NCBI RefSeq assembly: GCF_012935325.2
Contig: NZ_JABBYG020000005.1
Location: forward strand, 372,001 to 436,000
Length of the DNA stretch: 64,000 nt
DNA from: Paenibacillus sp. PL91
GTDB taxonomy: Bacteria > Bacillota > Bacilli > Paenibacillales > Paenibacillaceae
Reading direction: 5' to 3'
Position 1 is the first letter of the stretch. Each line of letters begins with the position of its first letter. Below the pieces are notes generated by a model, which worked only from the letters and a program-made list of their open reading frames with translations, was not told the DNA's origin and searched no databases. Position numbers and translations under genes: made by a program. Positions 52,579 to 61,466 of the stretch are shown here, in pieces.

Positions 52579-55140
52579 ATGAGAGAAACAAAACAAGTGC
52601 TGAACAATTGGAAATTTAAGGCGTGCAAGGATAATGAGTGGTTGGAGGCAATCGTTCCGGGCTGCGTACATACAGACCTGCTGCGAAATGGCGTCATCAA
52701 AGATCCTTTCTATGCGACTAATGAGCATGATTTGCAATGGATCGACAAAATCGATTGGGAATATGAAGCGCGCTTTGACGTGGAAGAGCAGCTATATAAA
52801 GCCTCTTCGCTTGAGCTGGTATTCGATGGCCTCGATACGTATGCAGACGTCTATGTGAACGGCAAGCATGTGTTGTCCGCCGATAATATGTTTAGAACGT
52901 GGAAGGCAGATGTAAAATCGGTTGTGACGGCTAAAGCCAATATTTTGCTGATCAAATTCCGCTCGCCCGTCCAAGAGGATTTGCCGAAAATCGAGAAGCT
53001 GGGCTATAATCTGCCGGCTTCGAATGATCAATCTGAGCTCGGAGGGCTTGGCGCGCAGAAGATTAGCATTTTCGCAAGAAAAGCGCCTTATCATTATGGT
53101 TGGGATTGGGGCCCGAGGTTCGTCACTAGCGGCATTTGGCGCGAAGCTAGGCTCGAGGGCTGGTCTGACATCAAAATAAATGACGTTTATGTTAAGCAGG
53201 ACCAGGTTTCGGCATCGGAAGCTAGCCTAACGGTTAGCGTAGAAATAGAATCAGAGCACGCGTGGAGCGGCTTGGTGAGACTGGGCGCGGACGGCCAAGC
53301 GTGGGAGCAAGAGGCTCATTTGGCAGAGGGCGTTAATGTCATTGAGATGCCAATCGTTATCGAGCAGCCGAAGCTATGGTGGAGCAGAGGACTTGGCGAT
53401 GCCCATTTGTACACCTTTACAGCAGAGCTGCTGCATGAAGAGAAGTCAATCGCAGCCAAATCCGTACGCACCGGCTTGCGCTCTGTTCGCTTAGTAAGAG
53501 ACAAGGATGCGGTAGGGGCAACCTTTTATTTTGAGCTTAACGGTGTGCCTGTATTTGCGAAAGGCGCCAACCATATTCCGAATGACAGCTTCATTACGGA
53601 AGTGACGGATGAGCGCTACAGGCATGAAATCGTTACGGCAGCGGAATCCAATATGAATATGCTTCGGGTGTGGGGCGGCGGCATATACGAGCAGTCAGTA
53701 TTTTACGAGCTATGCGATGAGTACGGCATATTGGTGTGGCAGGACTTTATGTTCGCATGCAGCATGTATCCCGGCGACAAGGCATTCCTCGATAATGTTC
53801 GCATGGAAGCGGAAGAGAACGTGAAGCGTCTGCGCAATCACCCTTCTATCGTGCTGTGGTGCGGCAATAACGAGATTGATTCCGCTTGGGCGCAGTATGA
53901 CGAGAATGGCGGCTGGGGCTGGAAGAAGGATTATACGCAGGAGCAGCGTGCCGTTATATGGGCAGACTACGAGACTATATTCCATGACATTTTAGCCGAC
54001 GCGGTTACGGCGCATGCGCCGGGAACACAATATTGGCCGTCTTCACCGCTAATCTCGCTTTCGGGAGACATTAACCAGCATGCGCATCCGCTCTCCACCG
54101 AGGGAGATGTCCATTATTGGGGTGTTTGGCATGCGGTTGAGCCGTTCGAGAACTACAATGTCAAAATCGGTCGCTTCATGAGCGAATACGGCTTCCAGTC
54201 GTTTCCTGAATATGATACGGTCATGACGTTTGCGACGGAGCAGGATTTGGCGCTTGATTCAAAGGTTATGCGGGCGCATCAGAAGAACGGCGACGGCAAT
54301 CGTCTCATTAAGGAATACATGGATATTTATATGAACGAGCCGAAGGATTTCAGCTCCTTCCTCTATATGAGCCAAGTATTGCAGGCTGAGGCAATGAAGA
54401 TGGCGATTGAAGCGCATAGACGCAGCATGCCGTATTGCATGGGGACGCTTTACTGGCAAATGAACGATTGCTGGCCGGTTGCCTCTTGGGCTGGCGTGGA
54501 TTATTACGGCAAGTGGAAAGCGATGCAGTATTATGCCAAAAGAAGCTTTGCCGACACGCTGCTATCGTTTGACAAAACGGATGACGGTAAGGTTAACGTG
54601 CATGTTGTAACCGATTTGCTTGCGCCGATTTCCGGGGACCTTCGGTTGACGCTGTACGATTTTGCCGGCACTTTGATCAAGCAGGTGTCGAGCAAGGTTG
54701 AAGTGGCGGGCAATAGTGCGGCTATCGTCAGCTCAATTAATGAGCAGGAGTGGCTGGATGGCCATGAGGCAGGCAGCATTGTATTGTACGCAGAGCTTGA
54801 GCAGGACGGCCGGCTAGTGGATAGCAAAGCGTATTATTTCGTCAAGGCGAAGGAGCAGAAGCTGACAGCAGGCACGATTCGCATCAACGAAGTAGAAGGC
54901 AGCAATGGCACGGCGTTCTCGCTGGAGGCGGATGCTCTGCTGAAGCAAGTGTGGCTAACTGCAGAGGGGGAAGGCATGTTCTCCGACAATTTCTTTGATC
55001 TTATCCCTGGCGTCGCGAAGACGGTAGAATTCCGTTTGCGCGAAAGCAGCGAGAAAATGAGCAAGCCGGCAGCCGCTGGCAAAGTCCAAGCGCGCTCGAT
55101 GATTGATTTTTTGGCTGACAGCAGCGAAGAACAGGCATAA
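52579..55140 (+). CDS. GH2 beta-mannosidase
   Basis: 853 residues, no signal peptide. GH2 layout: jelly-roll start with VPGCVHTDLLRNG, immunoglobulin-like domain, TIM barrel with acid/base E432 in WCGNNEIDSAW and nucleophile E536 in SEYGFQSFPE, and a C-terminal beta domain. It releases mannose from the non-reducing end of manno-oligosaccharides in the cytoplasm and is the last step of the pathway encoded by the cluster. AGGAGG precedes ATG 52579. Confidence 0.95.
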   Translation: MRETKQVLNNWKFKACKDNEWLEAIVPGCVHTDLLRNGVIKDPFYATNEHDLQWIDKIDWEYEARFDVEEQLYKASSLELVFDGLDTYADVYVNGKHVLSADNMFRTWKADVKSVVTAKANILLIKFRSPVQEDLPKIEKLGYNLPASNDQSELGGLGAQKISIFARKAPYHYGWDWGPRFVTSGIWREARLEGWSDIKINDVYVKQDQVSASEASLTVSVEIESEHAWSGLVRLGADGQAWEQEAHLAEGVNVIEMPIVIEQPKLWWSRGLGDAHLYTFTAELLHEEKSIAAKSVRTGLRSVRLVRDKDAVGATFYFELNGVPVFAKGANHIPNDSFITEVTDERYRHEIVTAAESNMNMLRVWGGGIYEQSVFYELCDEYGILVWQDFMFACSMYPGDKAFLDNVRMEAEENVKRLRNHPSIVLWCGNNEIDSAWAQYDENGGWGWKKDYTQEQRAVIWADYETIFHDILADAVTAHAPGTQYWPSSPLISLSGDINQHAHPLSTEGDVHYWGVWHAVEPFENYNVKIGRFMSEYGFQSFPEYDTVMTFATEQDLALDSKVMRAHQKNGDGNRLIKEYMDIYMNEPKDFSSFLYMSQVLQAEAMKMAIEAHRRSMPYCMGTLYWQMNDCWPVASWAGVDYYGKWKAMQYYAKRSFADTLLSFDKTDDGKVNVHVVTDLLAPISGDLRLTLYDFAGTLIKQVSSKVEVAGNSAAIVSSINEQEWLDGHEAGSIVLYAELEQDGRLVDSKAYYFVKAKEQKLTAGTIRINEVEGSNGTAFSLEADALLKQVWLTAEGEGMFSDNFFDLIPGVAKTVEFRLRESSEKMSKPAAAGKVQARSMIDFLADSSEEQA

Positions 55141-55149
55141 CAAGCAACT

Positions 55150-55190
55150 AGGCGCTAGTGACCGAGCATTGGTCAGCTAGCGCCTTTTTC
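55150..55190 (+). terminator. Terminator ending the mannan cluster
   Basis: AGGCGCTAG-TGACC pairs with GGTCA-GCTAGCGCCT, followed by five T. Confidence 0.85.
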
Positions 55191-55320
55191 TTCAGTAAAG
55201 GAACTCTTTTTTTGAGGTATTTATAAAGTTTATAAAAAAAGGTAAGTAAGATTGCAACCTTTTATTTTGAGGCTCGTCTATGAGGAAGGAACGTTCCAAA
55301 AACTAGATGAGGTGACAACG

Positions 55321-55995
55321 ATGACTGCAAAATTCAAACTGGTTACATTAGCCGCTACTGCTGTTCTATCCCTTTCGATCGCTGGACAAAGCTTTGCCGC
55401 GACATCAACGTTTACAGATCTTACGAATGCAGCAGCTAAAGATAAAATTTCCTCCCTTCAAGAGAGAGGCTTGGTGAATGGCGTCAGCAGCGATCGTTTT
55501 TCCCCGGATGCAACGCTGACAGCGGCACAAGGCATTAAGCTCATTGTGAATGCTCTCGATTTGAATATGGATTTGATCCGATTTGTTAAAGAGCCTAAGG
55601 CGACGGATTATTTTGAAAAAGCGGATAATGCCGCTTGGTACGCAGACACTTTAATCATCGCCGCGAACAATAACATGGATCTTCCCAAGGATCTTGACCC
55701 CAATCAGACTTGGACAAAAGAACAGTTTACGCATCAGCTTATTTTAGCGATTGAGCTGCACAGCAATTTGCCGATGATCAAAATCATGCCGGTTGAGATT
55801 GGCGATCAGGCTGATCTATCGATTGAATATGACGGCTCTATCCAACGCGCGCTTGCGCTTGGCATTGCTGCTCTGGATAACGAAGGCAACTTTAAACCAC
55901 AGCAGAGCATTTCCCGCGCGGATGCAGCGGAGCTTATCTTTAATGCGCTAGCTTATATTGAGGCTCATCCAGCTCCTGCTCAACCATTGTCTTAA
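55321..55995 (+). CDS. Secreted S-layer-homology (SLH) protein
   Basis: 224 residues from ATG 55321 (GAGGTGA upstream) with a signal peptide ending SFAATS. Two or three SLH-type segments are seen (TFTDLTNAAAKDKISSLQERG, and a later GNFKPQQSISRADAAELIF). SLH repeats bind pyruvylated cell-wall polymers. There is no enzyme domain; the role is unknown. An AT-rich 130-bp leader precedes it. Confidence 0.85.
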   Translation: MTAKFKLVTLAATAVLSLSIAGQSFAATSTFTDLTNAAAKDKISSLQERGLVNGVSSDRFSPDATLTAAQGIKLIVNALDLNMDLIRFVKEPKATDYFEKADNAAWYADTLIIAANNNMDLPKDLDPNQTWTKEQFTHQLILAIELHSNLPMIKIMPVEIGDQADLSIEYDGSIQRALALGIAALDNEGNFKPQQSISRADAAELIFNALAYIEAHPAPAQPLS

Positions 55996-56011
55996 TTGCA
56001 AGTGAAGTAAC

Positions 56012-56047
56012 GAGGGAGGCGCCTGTGAAGGCTGCCTTCCTTTTTTC
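56012..56047 (+). terminator. Terminator after the SLH gene
   Basis: GGGAGGC pairs with GCCTTCC, followed by six T. Confidence 0.7.
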
Positions 56048-56091
56048 ATTATGGAGTGGAAAGCGTTCATTTAAAAAGCAGAAAATTCGTT

Positions 56092-56132
56092 ATACATTAA
56101 CTCTTTACTGCGCCAAAGAGTTAATGTATTAT
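56092..56132 (+). promoter_or_regulatory. hisC promoter inside a perfect inverted repeat
   Basis: ATACATTAACTCTTT (56092-56106) and AAAGAGTTAATGTAT (56115-56129) are exact inverted copies with an 8-bp centre. TTTACT (56104-56109), a 17-bp spacer and TATTAT (56127-56132) form a promoter within the repeat. A bound protein would block RNA polymerase. Confidence 0.65.
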
Positions 56133-56176
56133 TGTGTTAAAGTTTTTTAATTACGTCTATGAAGGTGATCCTATTA

Positions 56177-57289
56177 ATGAGTGAAGAAATCGTGATACAA
56201 GCACGTAAGGAACTAACACAAATGAAGCCCTATTCCCCTGGAAAGCCGATCTGGGAGGTGCAGAAGGAGCTGGGCTTGGAGCGGGTTGTTAAGCTCGCCT
56301 CCAATGAGAATCCGCTCGGGCCTTCTCCTAAAGCGGTAGAGGCTATGCAGGCTGCATTAACAGATCTCCACCGTTATCCAGACGCTCAATCTATACAATT
56401 GAAGCAAGCAATTGCAGGCCGTTATGAGCTAGCGGAAGAGCAAGTTATAGTGACCAATGGCGGGGATGAGCTGATTACGCTTATTTCAGAAACTTTTTTG
56501 GATGCGAGCGATGAGATTATCGTACCGGGTCCTACCTTTAGCGAATATGAATTTGGAGCCCAGCTGATGGGGGCTAAGGCGATAGTAGCACCGCTCAAGG
56601 GAGATTTTCAATACGATTCGGATGCTATCCTTGCAGCAGTGACGGAACGGACCAAAATGGTGTATTTATGTTCTCCAAATAATCCAACCGGCACGATTTT
56701 GTCCAAAAAGGAGCTGCAGCACCTGCTCGATTCCCTTCCGAAACGGGTGCTGGTTGTGCTAGATGCCGCTTATAGCCATTTCGTTACGGCGGAGCATTAT
56801 TCGGATGGGGTTGAATTTGTGAGAGCGGGCTACCCGCTAATCGTCTTGAAAACCTTTTCGAAAATATACGGTCTTGCCGGAATTCGTGTAGGCTTCGGGG
56901 CAGCGCCGCAAGCGATTATTCAAAGCATCCTGCAGGTCAAAGAGCCGTTCAACGTTAACGCTTTGGCACAGGCAGCAGCAATCGCTGCTACTGGGGACGA
57001 GGAGCATGTAACGCGTTCGCAAACGCTAGTTATAGAGGAGCGTGAGCGTCTGTATGCTGCATTCCAGCAGCTGGGACTTAGCTATACAATGAGCATGAGC
57101 AACTTTGTGCTGGTGAAGGTAGGCGAGCAATCGGAATCTATATATAAGCAATTGATGGCTAATGGGATTATCGTTCGTCTAGCAAACACATGGGGATTGC
57201 CCCTGCATTTACGGATATCGATAGGGACGCCAGAAGAGAATGATTTGTTGATCGCAGCATTAAGTGATATTTTGAAACAGAAGGTATAA
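56177..57289 (+). CDS. hisC: Histidinol-phosphate aminotransferase
   Basis: 370 residues from ATG 56177 (GAAGGTGAT upstream). A fold-type I PLP aminotransferase: KLASNENPLGPSP at the start, SPNNPTG, and PLP lysine K229 in TFSKIYGLAG. HisC makes histidinol phosphate and often also handles aromatic 2-oxo acids. It is alone rather than in a his operon, behind a promoter with an unusual large operator. Confidence 0.9.
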   Translation: MSEEIVIQARKELTQMKPYSPGKPIWEVQKELGLERVVKLASNENPLGPSPKAVEAMQAALTDLHRYPDAQSIQLKQAIAGRYELAEEQVIVTNGGDELITLISETFLDASDEIIVPGPTFSEYEFGAQLMGAKAIVAPLKGDFQYDSDAILAAVTERTKMVYLCSPNNPTGTILSKKELQHLLDSLPKRVLVVLDAAYSHFVTAEHYSDGVEFVRAGYPLIVLKTFSKIYGLAGIRVGFGAAPQAIIQSILQVKEPFNVNALAQAAAIAATGDEEHVTRSQTLVIEERERLYAAFQQLGLSYTMSMSNFVLVKVGEQSESIYKQLMANGIIVRLANTWGLPLHLRISIGTPEENDLLIAALSDILKQKV

Positions 57290-57292
57290 TTA

Positions 57293-57340
57293 AAAAAGAT
57301 CAGCCTGTCTGGGAATTCCAGCAGGGCTGATCTTTTTTAA
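57293..57340. terminator. Bidirectional terminator after hisC
   Basis: AAAAAAGATCAGCC pairs with GGCTGATCTTTTTT, between convergent hisC and the CAP-domain gene. Confidence 0.85.
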
Positions 57341-57390
57341 TTGAATCAATTCAGATGTTACATCGGAGAGCTATGATAATATTCGCATAA

Positions 57391-58029
57391 TTAACCGGTG
57401 AATTCTTGGACCCATGCGCCCTTGAAATAGGCGATGCCGATTTTCGAAAAGCTGCCGCTCAAAATATTCGCTCTGTGGCCTTCGCTGTTCATCCAGTCGT
57501 TCATGACCTGCTCGGGAGTAGGCTGGCCTTTAGCGATATTTTCGCCTGCGGCGTTATACGTAATTTGAAACTTTTTCATCATATCGAACGGCGATCCGTA
57601 GGTTGGGGAGTTATGGTCAAAATACTGATTGTTGATCATATCCTGCGCCTTGACCATCGCCATTTTAGACAAATTGCTGTCCATGCTTAGGGAGCTTAAG
57701 CCCGCCTTGGAACGCTCGGCATTTACGATTTGCAGCACTTTCTGGTCAAACTCAAGCGAAGTTGCAGGTTGCTCAGGCGCATAATCAATCGGATCCTGAT
57801 TGCCGGATATCCATTTTGGAATGGCATGATTATTTTTTTTCATCGTAATGGATGACTTTCCTGCTTGAGGGGTTGCAACAGATGAGGCTTGCGTTACATT
57901 TGGTACCGAGTGAATCGTCGTTGTTTTTCTTTGCGATTCAGAAAGGGCGGACTGCTTGTTTGCAGCGTTATGATCGTTCGAACAGCCAGCGAGCATTAAC
58001 AATGCAGCAATTACAATGTACTTTTTCAT
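57391..58029 (-). CDS. CAP/SCP-domain lipoprotein (YkwD-like)
   Basis: 212 residues from ATG 58029 (GAGGAG 9 nt upstream). Lipobox LMLAGC; a ~70-residue linker; then a C-terminal CAP domain with HNSPTYGSPFDMM, AGENIAKG and MNSEGHRANIL, the conserved His/Glu cavity residues. Bacterial CAP proteins are secreted; the biochemical role is unknown. Confidence 0.9.
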   Translation of the reverse strand: MKKYIVIAALLMLAGCSNDHNAANKQSALSESQRKTTTIHSVPNVTQASSVATPQAGKSSITMKKNNHAIPKWISGNQDPIDYAPEQPATSLEFDQKVLQIVNAERSKAGLSSLSMDSNLSKMAMVKAQDMINNQYFDHNSPTYGSPFDMMKKFQITYNAAGENIAKGQPTPEQVMNDWMNSEGHRANILSGSFSKIGIAYFKGAWVQEFTG

Positions 58030-58154
58030 TGAACAGACTCCTCGATAGTTGGTTGTGGTGATTGCCATTAGGCTATATGATTACCTATAAAGACTGCTAT
58101 TATGCCATTTTGAGGCGGGGAGCAGATAAATTAATCGTTATTTCGAAAAGGCAC

Positions 58155-58183
58155 TTGCGTATTGTAAATGCCTATGGTATATT
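58155..58183 (+). promoter_or_regulatory. Promoter of the cold-shock gene
   Basis: TTGCGT (58155-58160), 17-bp spacer, TATATT (58178-58183). It predicts an unusually long leader of about 130 nt, as is typical of csp genes, where it acts as an RNA thermosensor. Confidence 0.6.
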
Positions 58184-58320
58184 ATCAATACAAACAACAA
58201 ATTTAACCTTGAATTCACATATTGAAAAGGTTGTCATTTGTATGATGATATCTTTTTCAATGTGTGATTTTTAGTTTTTCTGGAAAAAACATGTTAAAAA
58301 AATTATTGGAGGTTTTTATA

Positions 58321-58521
58321 ATGGAACAAGGTACAGTGAAATGGTTTAACGCAGAGAAAGGTTTTGGCTTTATCGAAGTGGAAGGCGGCAACGATGTATT
58401 CGTACATTTCTCCGCAATTCAAGGCGAAGGCTTCAAATCCCTTGACGAAGGTCAACGCGTTGAGTTCAACGTAACTCAAGGCAACCGTGGACCACAAGCA
58501 GAAAACGTTGTAAAACTGTAG
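58321..58521 (+). CDS. Cold-shock protein, CspA/CspB family
   Basis: 66 residues with RNP1 KGFGFIEV and RNP2 VFVHFSA. A single-stranded RNA/DNA chaperone. GGAGG precedes ATG 58321. The strongly biased codon choice fits high expression. Confidence 0.95.
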   Translation: MEQGTVKWFNAEKGFGFIEVEGGNDVFVHFSAIQGEGFKSLDEGQRVEFNVTQGNRGPQAENVVKL

Positions 58522-58532
58522 TATTTAAATGA

Positions 58533-58566
58533 AGAGCCCTTAACTTCGGTTAAGGGCTTTTTTTTA
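58533..58566 (+). terminator. Terminator after the cold-shock gene
   Basis: AGCCCTTAAC-TTCG-GTTAAGGGCT followed by a long T-run, with a stable tetraloop. Confidence 0.9.
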
Positions 58567-58596
58567 TTGCAGTAACGAGCGGAGCATTAAAACAGA

Positions 58597-58638
58597 AAAA
58601 GCCACCACAAGCGGTTTTCATGCTCGTGGTGGCTTTTC
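58597..58638 (-). terminator. Terminator after the fabV-like gene
   Basis: On the minus strand AAGCCACCACGAGC pairs with GCTTGTGGTGGCTT, followed by T-rich sequence. Confidence 0.8.
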
Positions 58639-58644
58639 AACGAA

Positions 58645-59835
58645 TTAACGGAGATTAGCAATGTTTACTTCTGGATTCACGTCTTCCTCGTAATTAATGC
58701 CGTCTGTTTCAAAGCCGAACAGCTGGAAAAATTCACGACGATAGCCTTCAAGATCGGATAGGTCATACACATTTTCCGTAGATAGCTTAGCCCATACTTC
58801 TGCAACCTCAGCTTGGATTTCTGGTCTCATCTCCCAATCATCGACACGGATAAGCCCTTTCTCGTCAACGAGCGTTTCACCTTGGCCATACAGACGCTCG
58901 GAGAACAGACGATACATTTGCTCAATGCAGCCCTCGTGAATGCCTTTTTCCTTCATGACTTTATATAGCGCGGATATATAGAGCGGAACGACTGGAATAG
59001 CCGAGCTCGATTGCGTTACCAGTGCTTTGTTGACGGATACGAAAGCGCGGCCGCCATTTGAGCTAAGCTGTGTATTTAGGCGCTGGGCTGTCGCTTCAAG
59101 GTCGTTTTTGGCTGCGCCAATCGTGCCTTCGCGGTAGACTGCATGCGTAATTTCAGGTCCGATGTAGGAATAAGCAACTGTTGTTGCGCCTTCAGCTAGC
59201 GCACCTGCATTCTGAAGGTCGTCAATCCACATCTGCCAGTCCTCGCCGCCCATAACCGCAATGGTCTGGCGCAGCTCGTCCTCAGTAGCTGGCTCGATTG
59301 TCGCTTGCGTCACTTCACCGCTGTGGAAGTTAACGGTTTTGTTCGTATACGTGCCGCCAAGCGGCTTAATAACGGAAGCGAAGGTTTCACCAGTTTTAGG
59401 GTGTGTGCGGCGCGGGGAAGCGACGCTATACACGACCAAATCAATTTGTCCAAGCTCGGTGCGAATAAGGTCGATCGTTTTCGCTTTAATTTCGTCGGAA
59501 AATGCATCTCCAACGATGCTGTAGGATTTACGGCCAGCAGCGGCTGCTGCCTCTTCGAAAGCAGCGGAATTGTACCAGCCGGCCGATGCCGTACGTGCGC
59601 CCTCAGCTGCTTTGTCAAAGTAAACGCCGATCGTGTTAGCGCCTGCCGCAAAAGAGGATACGATGCGGGAAGCGAGGCCATAGCCCGTTGAGGCACCAAT
59701 GACTAGCACGTTGCGCGGTCCTTCGATAGCTGGCTGTGCTTGGACATAATCGATCTGGCGCTGCACTTGCTGCGCGCAGCCCTCCGGATGTGCAGTAGTA
59801 CAAATGAAGCCTCTCGTTTTCGGTTGAATAATCAT
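58645..59835 (-). CDS. fabV: FabV-type trans-2-enoyl-ACP/CoA reductase
   Basis: 396 residues. NAD(P)H-binding VIGASTGYGLASR near residues 45-57 and the family-defining catalytic Y234-X8-K243 in AVYREGTIGAAK. FabV completes each fatty-acid elongation cycle and is insensitive to triclosan, unlike FabI. It is alone, with no fatty-acid genes near. A palindrome TTACAT-T-ATGTAA (59872-59884) lies just upstream of the start. Confidence 0.93.
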   Translation of the reverse strand: MIIQPKTRGFICTTAHPEGCAQQVQRQIDYVQAQPAIEGPRNVLVIGASTGYGLASRIVSSFAAGANTIGVYFDKAAEGARTASAGWYNSAAFEEAAAAAGRKSYSIVGDAFSDEIKAKTIDLIRTELGQIDLVVYSVASPRRTHPKTGETFASVIKPLGGTYTNKTVNFHSGEVTQATIEPATEDELRQTIAVMGGEDWQMWIDDLQNAGALAEGATTVAYSYIGPEITHAVYREGTIGAAKNDLEATAQRLNTQLSSNGGRAFVSVNKALVTQSSSAIPVVPLYISALYKVMKEKGIHEGCIEQMYRLFSERLYGQGETLVDEKGLIRVDDWEMRPEIQAEVAEVWAKLSTENVYDLSDLEGYRREFFQLFGFETDGINYEEDVNPEVNIANLR

Positions 59836-59871
59836 ATTGGAATATTCCTTTCTTTTATGGAATTCGTTTGT

Positions 59872-59884
59872 TTACATTATGTAA
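59872..59884. promoter_or_regulatory. Palindrome before the fabV-like gene
   Basis: TTACAT-T-ATGTAA, exact 6-bp arms with one central base, about 37 bp before the start codon. A possible repressor site; the factor is unknown. Confidence 0.4.
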
Positions 59885-59999
59885 CGGTACAACGGGACAA
59901 CTCTATCCCATTTTACCGACTTTTGCTGCATAAGGGAAGTTCCCCTTGACGCGTTAAGCATTTATTTGCAAAAAAAGATTAGCGAGATTCAAACAAATA

Positions 60000-60041
60000 A
60001 GCGCCGAGTCAGCCATTTAGCTAACTCGGCGCTTATTTATG
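60000..60041 (-). terminator. Terminator after the SASP gene
   Basis: AAGCGCCGAGT pairs with ACTCGGCGCTT around a 14-base loop, with T-rich sequence beyond. Confidence 0.8.
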
Positions 60042-60047
60042 TGAAAG

Positions 60048-60257
60048 TTAACGACGACCTGAGAGCTGCTGCTCAGCCATTTGAACAAGCCGGCGAGTAA
60101 TTAAACCGCCGATGGAGCCCATATCGCGTGTAGTCATATTGCCGTAATAGCCGTCTTGCGGAAGTTGAATGCCAAGCTCTTGAGCAACTTCAAATTTAAG
60201 CTGGTCGAGCGCTGCGCGCGCTTGCGGTATAAGAAGTTGATTTGTACGGTTTGCCAT
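60048..60257 (-). CDS. Alpha/beta-type small acid-soluble spore protein
   Basis: 69 residues with both family signatures: the KFEVAQELGI block (with the E-G protease-site region altered) and GSIGGLITRRLV. These proteins coat DNA in the forespore and protect it. GGAGG precedes ATG 60257, and a consensus sigma-G promoter lies upstream. Confidence 0.95.
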   Translation of the reverse strand: MANRTNQLLIPQARAALDQLKFEVAQELGIQLPQDGYYGNMTTRDMGSIGGLITRRLVQMAEQQLSGRR

Positions 60258-60282
60258 CTTTTCTCAGCCTCCTTCTTGGTCC

Positions 60283-60312
60283 TATTATGCGGAACCTTTG
60301 AAGAGATTATTC
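60283..60312 (-). promoter_or_regulatory. Sigma-G promoter of the SASP gene
   Basis: On the minus strand GAATA (60312-60308), an 18-bp spacer, and CATAATA (60289-60283), an exact fit to the GHATR-N18-CATWHTA consensus. Confidence 0.8.
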
Positions 60313-60389
60313 GCTAATTGCACCTAAATTTACCGCCTATTTTCAGAATGAGTCCGTGCTAAAATGGTTAGACGGAAGGAGGCGGCGTT

Positions 60390-61010
60390 ATGTTTATGAA
60401 GCCTATGCTCATGACGAGGTATGAGAAGCCTTTTGATGATGAAAATTATATATTTGAACCGATTATTGACGGACATCGGCTGCAGCTTTCCTTTATGGCA
60501 AGCAAAGCGAAATTATATACGAGGCATTTTAACGAAATTACGCAGCAATATCCCGAACTACATAATGTTCCTTTGAGAAAGCCCGCCGATGTCGTGTTAG
60601 ACGGCGAGGTTGCTTATGTAAATCCGCACACGGGAGCAATAGAGTTCGATACGCTGCAGGAACGATTCCGGTTAAAGAAACAGCCCCGTATTCGGGATGC
60701 CAGGCATACAACGCCGGTGAAGTTTTTTGTATTCGATATTCTCTTCTATAACGGGGTTGATCTGAGGGACACGCCGCTGCTTGAGCGAAAGAGGCTGCTT
60801 AACGTTATTTTGGAGGATAATGCTTACTATAAGAAGATGCTGTTCGTAGACACGAATGGCAGAGCTTTATTTGATCTCGTCAAGCGCTCTGATCTTGAAG
60901 GTGTCGCGTGCAAACGGAAGGACAGTGTATACGCGGAAGGGCGCGGGGACAGCTGGCTAAAGGTCAAAAATGACGAATATGGCATTTTGCCGATGGCTGA
61001 CACGCATTAG
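60390..61010 (+). CDS. ATP-dependent DNA ligase-like protein lacking the catalytic lysine
   Basis: 206 residues matching only the nucleotidyltransferase domain of ATP-dependent ligases. Motif III (FVFDILFYNG), motif IV (LEGVACKRKDS) and motif V (WLKVKN) are clear. Motif I, normally E-x-K-x-D-G-x-R, reads EPIIDGHR, so the AMP-accepting lysine is isoleucine (I25, codon at 60462). The OB-fold domain is absent. It is either inactive as a ligase, has another job, or carries a sequence error. No Ku or polymerase gene is near. Confidence 0.85.
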   Translation: MFMKPMLMTRYEKPFDDENYIFEPIIDGHRLQLSFMASKAKLYTRHFNEITQQYPELHNVPLRKPADVVLDGEVAYVNPHTGAIEFDTLQERFRLKKQPRIRDARHTTPVKFFVFDILFYNGVDLRDTPLLERKRLLNVILEDNAYYKKMLFVDTNGRALFDLVKRSDLEGVACKRKDSVYAEGRGDSWLKVKNDEYGILPMADTH

Positions 61011-61188
61011 GAAGAGGGAGCTTCTAAACGGAGACATTGTTAATGCAATTATTAATTAATATACTTATTCGAAAATATGGTTTGAGTGGGATGCTGGCGT
61101 AAATGTCGTTGGCGTCTTTTTTTGTTGCAAAAATAATTGGAGTTACTATATAGCTTGGGATTAGCCTATTCTCATTGCGAAATTGTTA

Positions 61189-61218
61189 TTGACGATAAGT
61201 GAGAACTGTCGTTACAAT
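61189..61218 (+). promoter_or_regulatory. Promoter and leader of the SLH-GH43 gene
   Basis: TTGACG (61189-61194), an 18-bp spacer and TACAAT (61213-61218), giving a leader of about 240 nt. ATGAAAGCGCTCTTT at 61347-61361 matches the cre consensus at 13 of 15 positions. No gene is seen in the 61011-61466 gap. Confidence 0.55.
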
Positions 61219-61466
61219 ATAATAATTAACATTATTAGTAATCAGTTAATAAAAATATTCTTTAAACTGCTACTAATGTTTTTGGATTTCGAGGTTGCGA
61301 AAAGAGTTGAAGTCGGGAATGGTAAGATTCATTTTGATTTCGTGAAATGAAAGCGCTCTTTTGGAGTCGGACAATTGTGGAAGGAGGTTGTGTAAAATAT
61401 TCACGCAATTTAATTTAATAACCGTATTTTAAAACGAGTGTAGGTTTGAATCGGAAGGGGACAAAC

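Noticed and set aside
56040-56075. cre site near GGAAAGCGTTCAT before hisC
   Set aside because: The register does not fit the cre consensus (an extra base in the left half).
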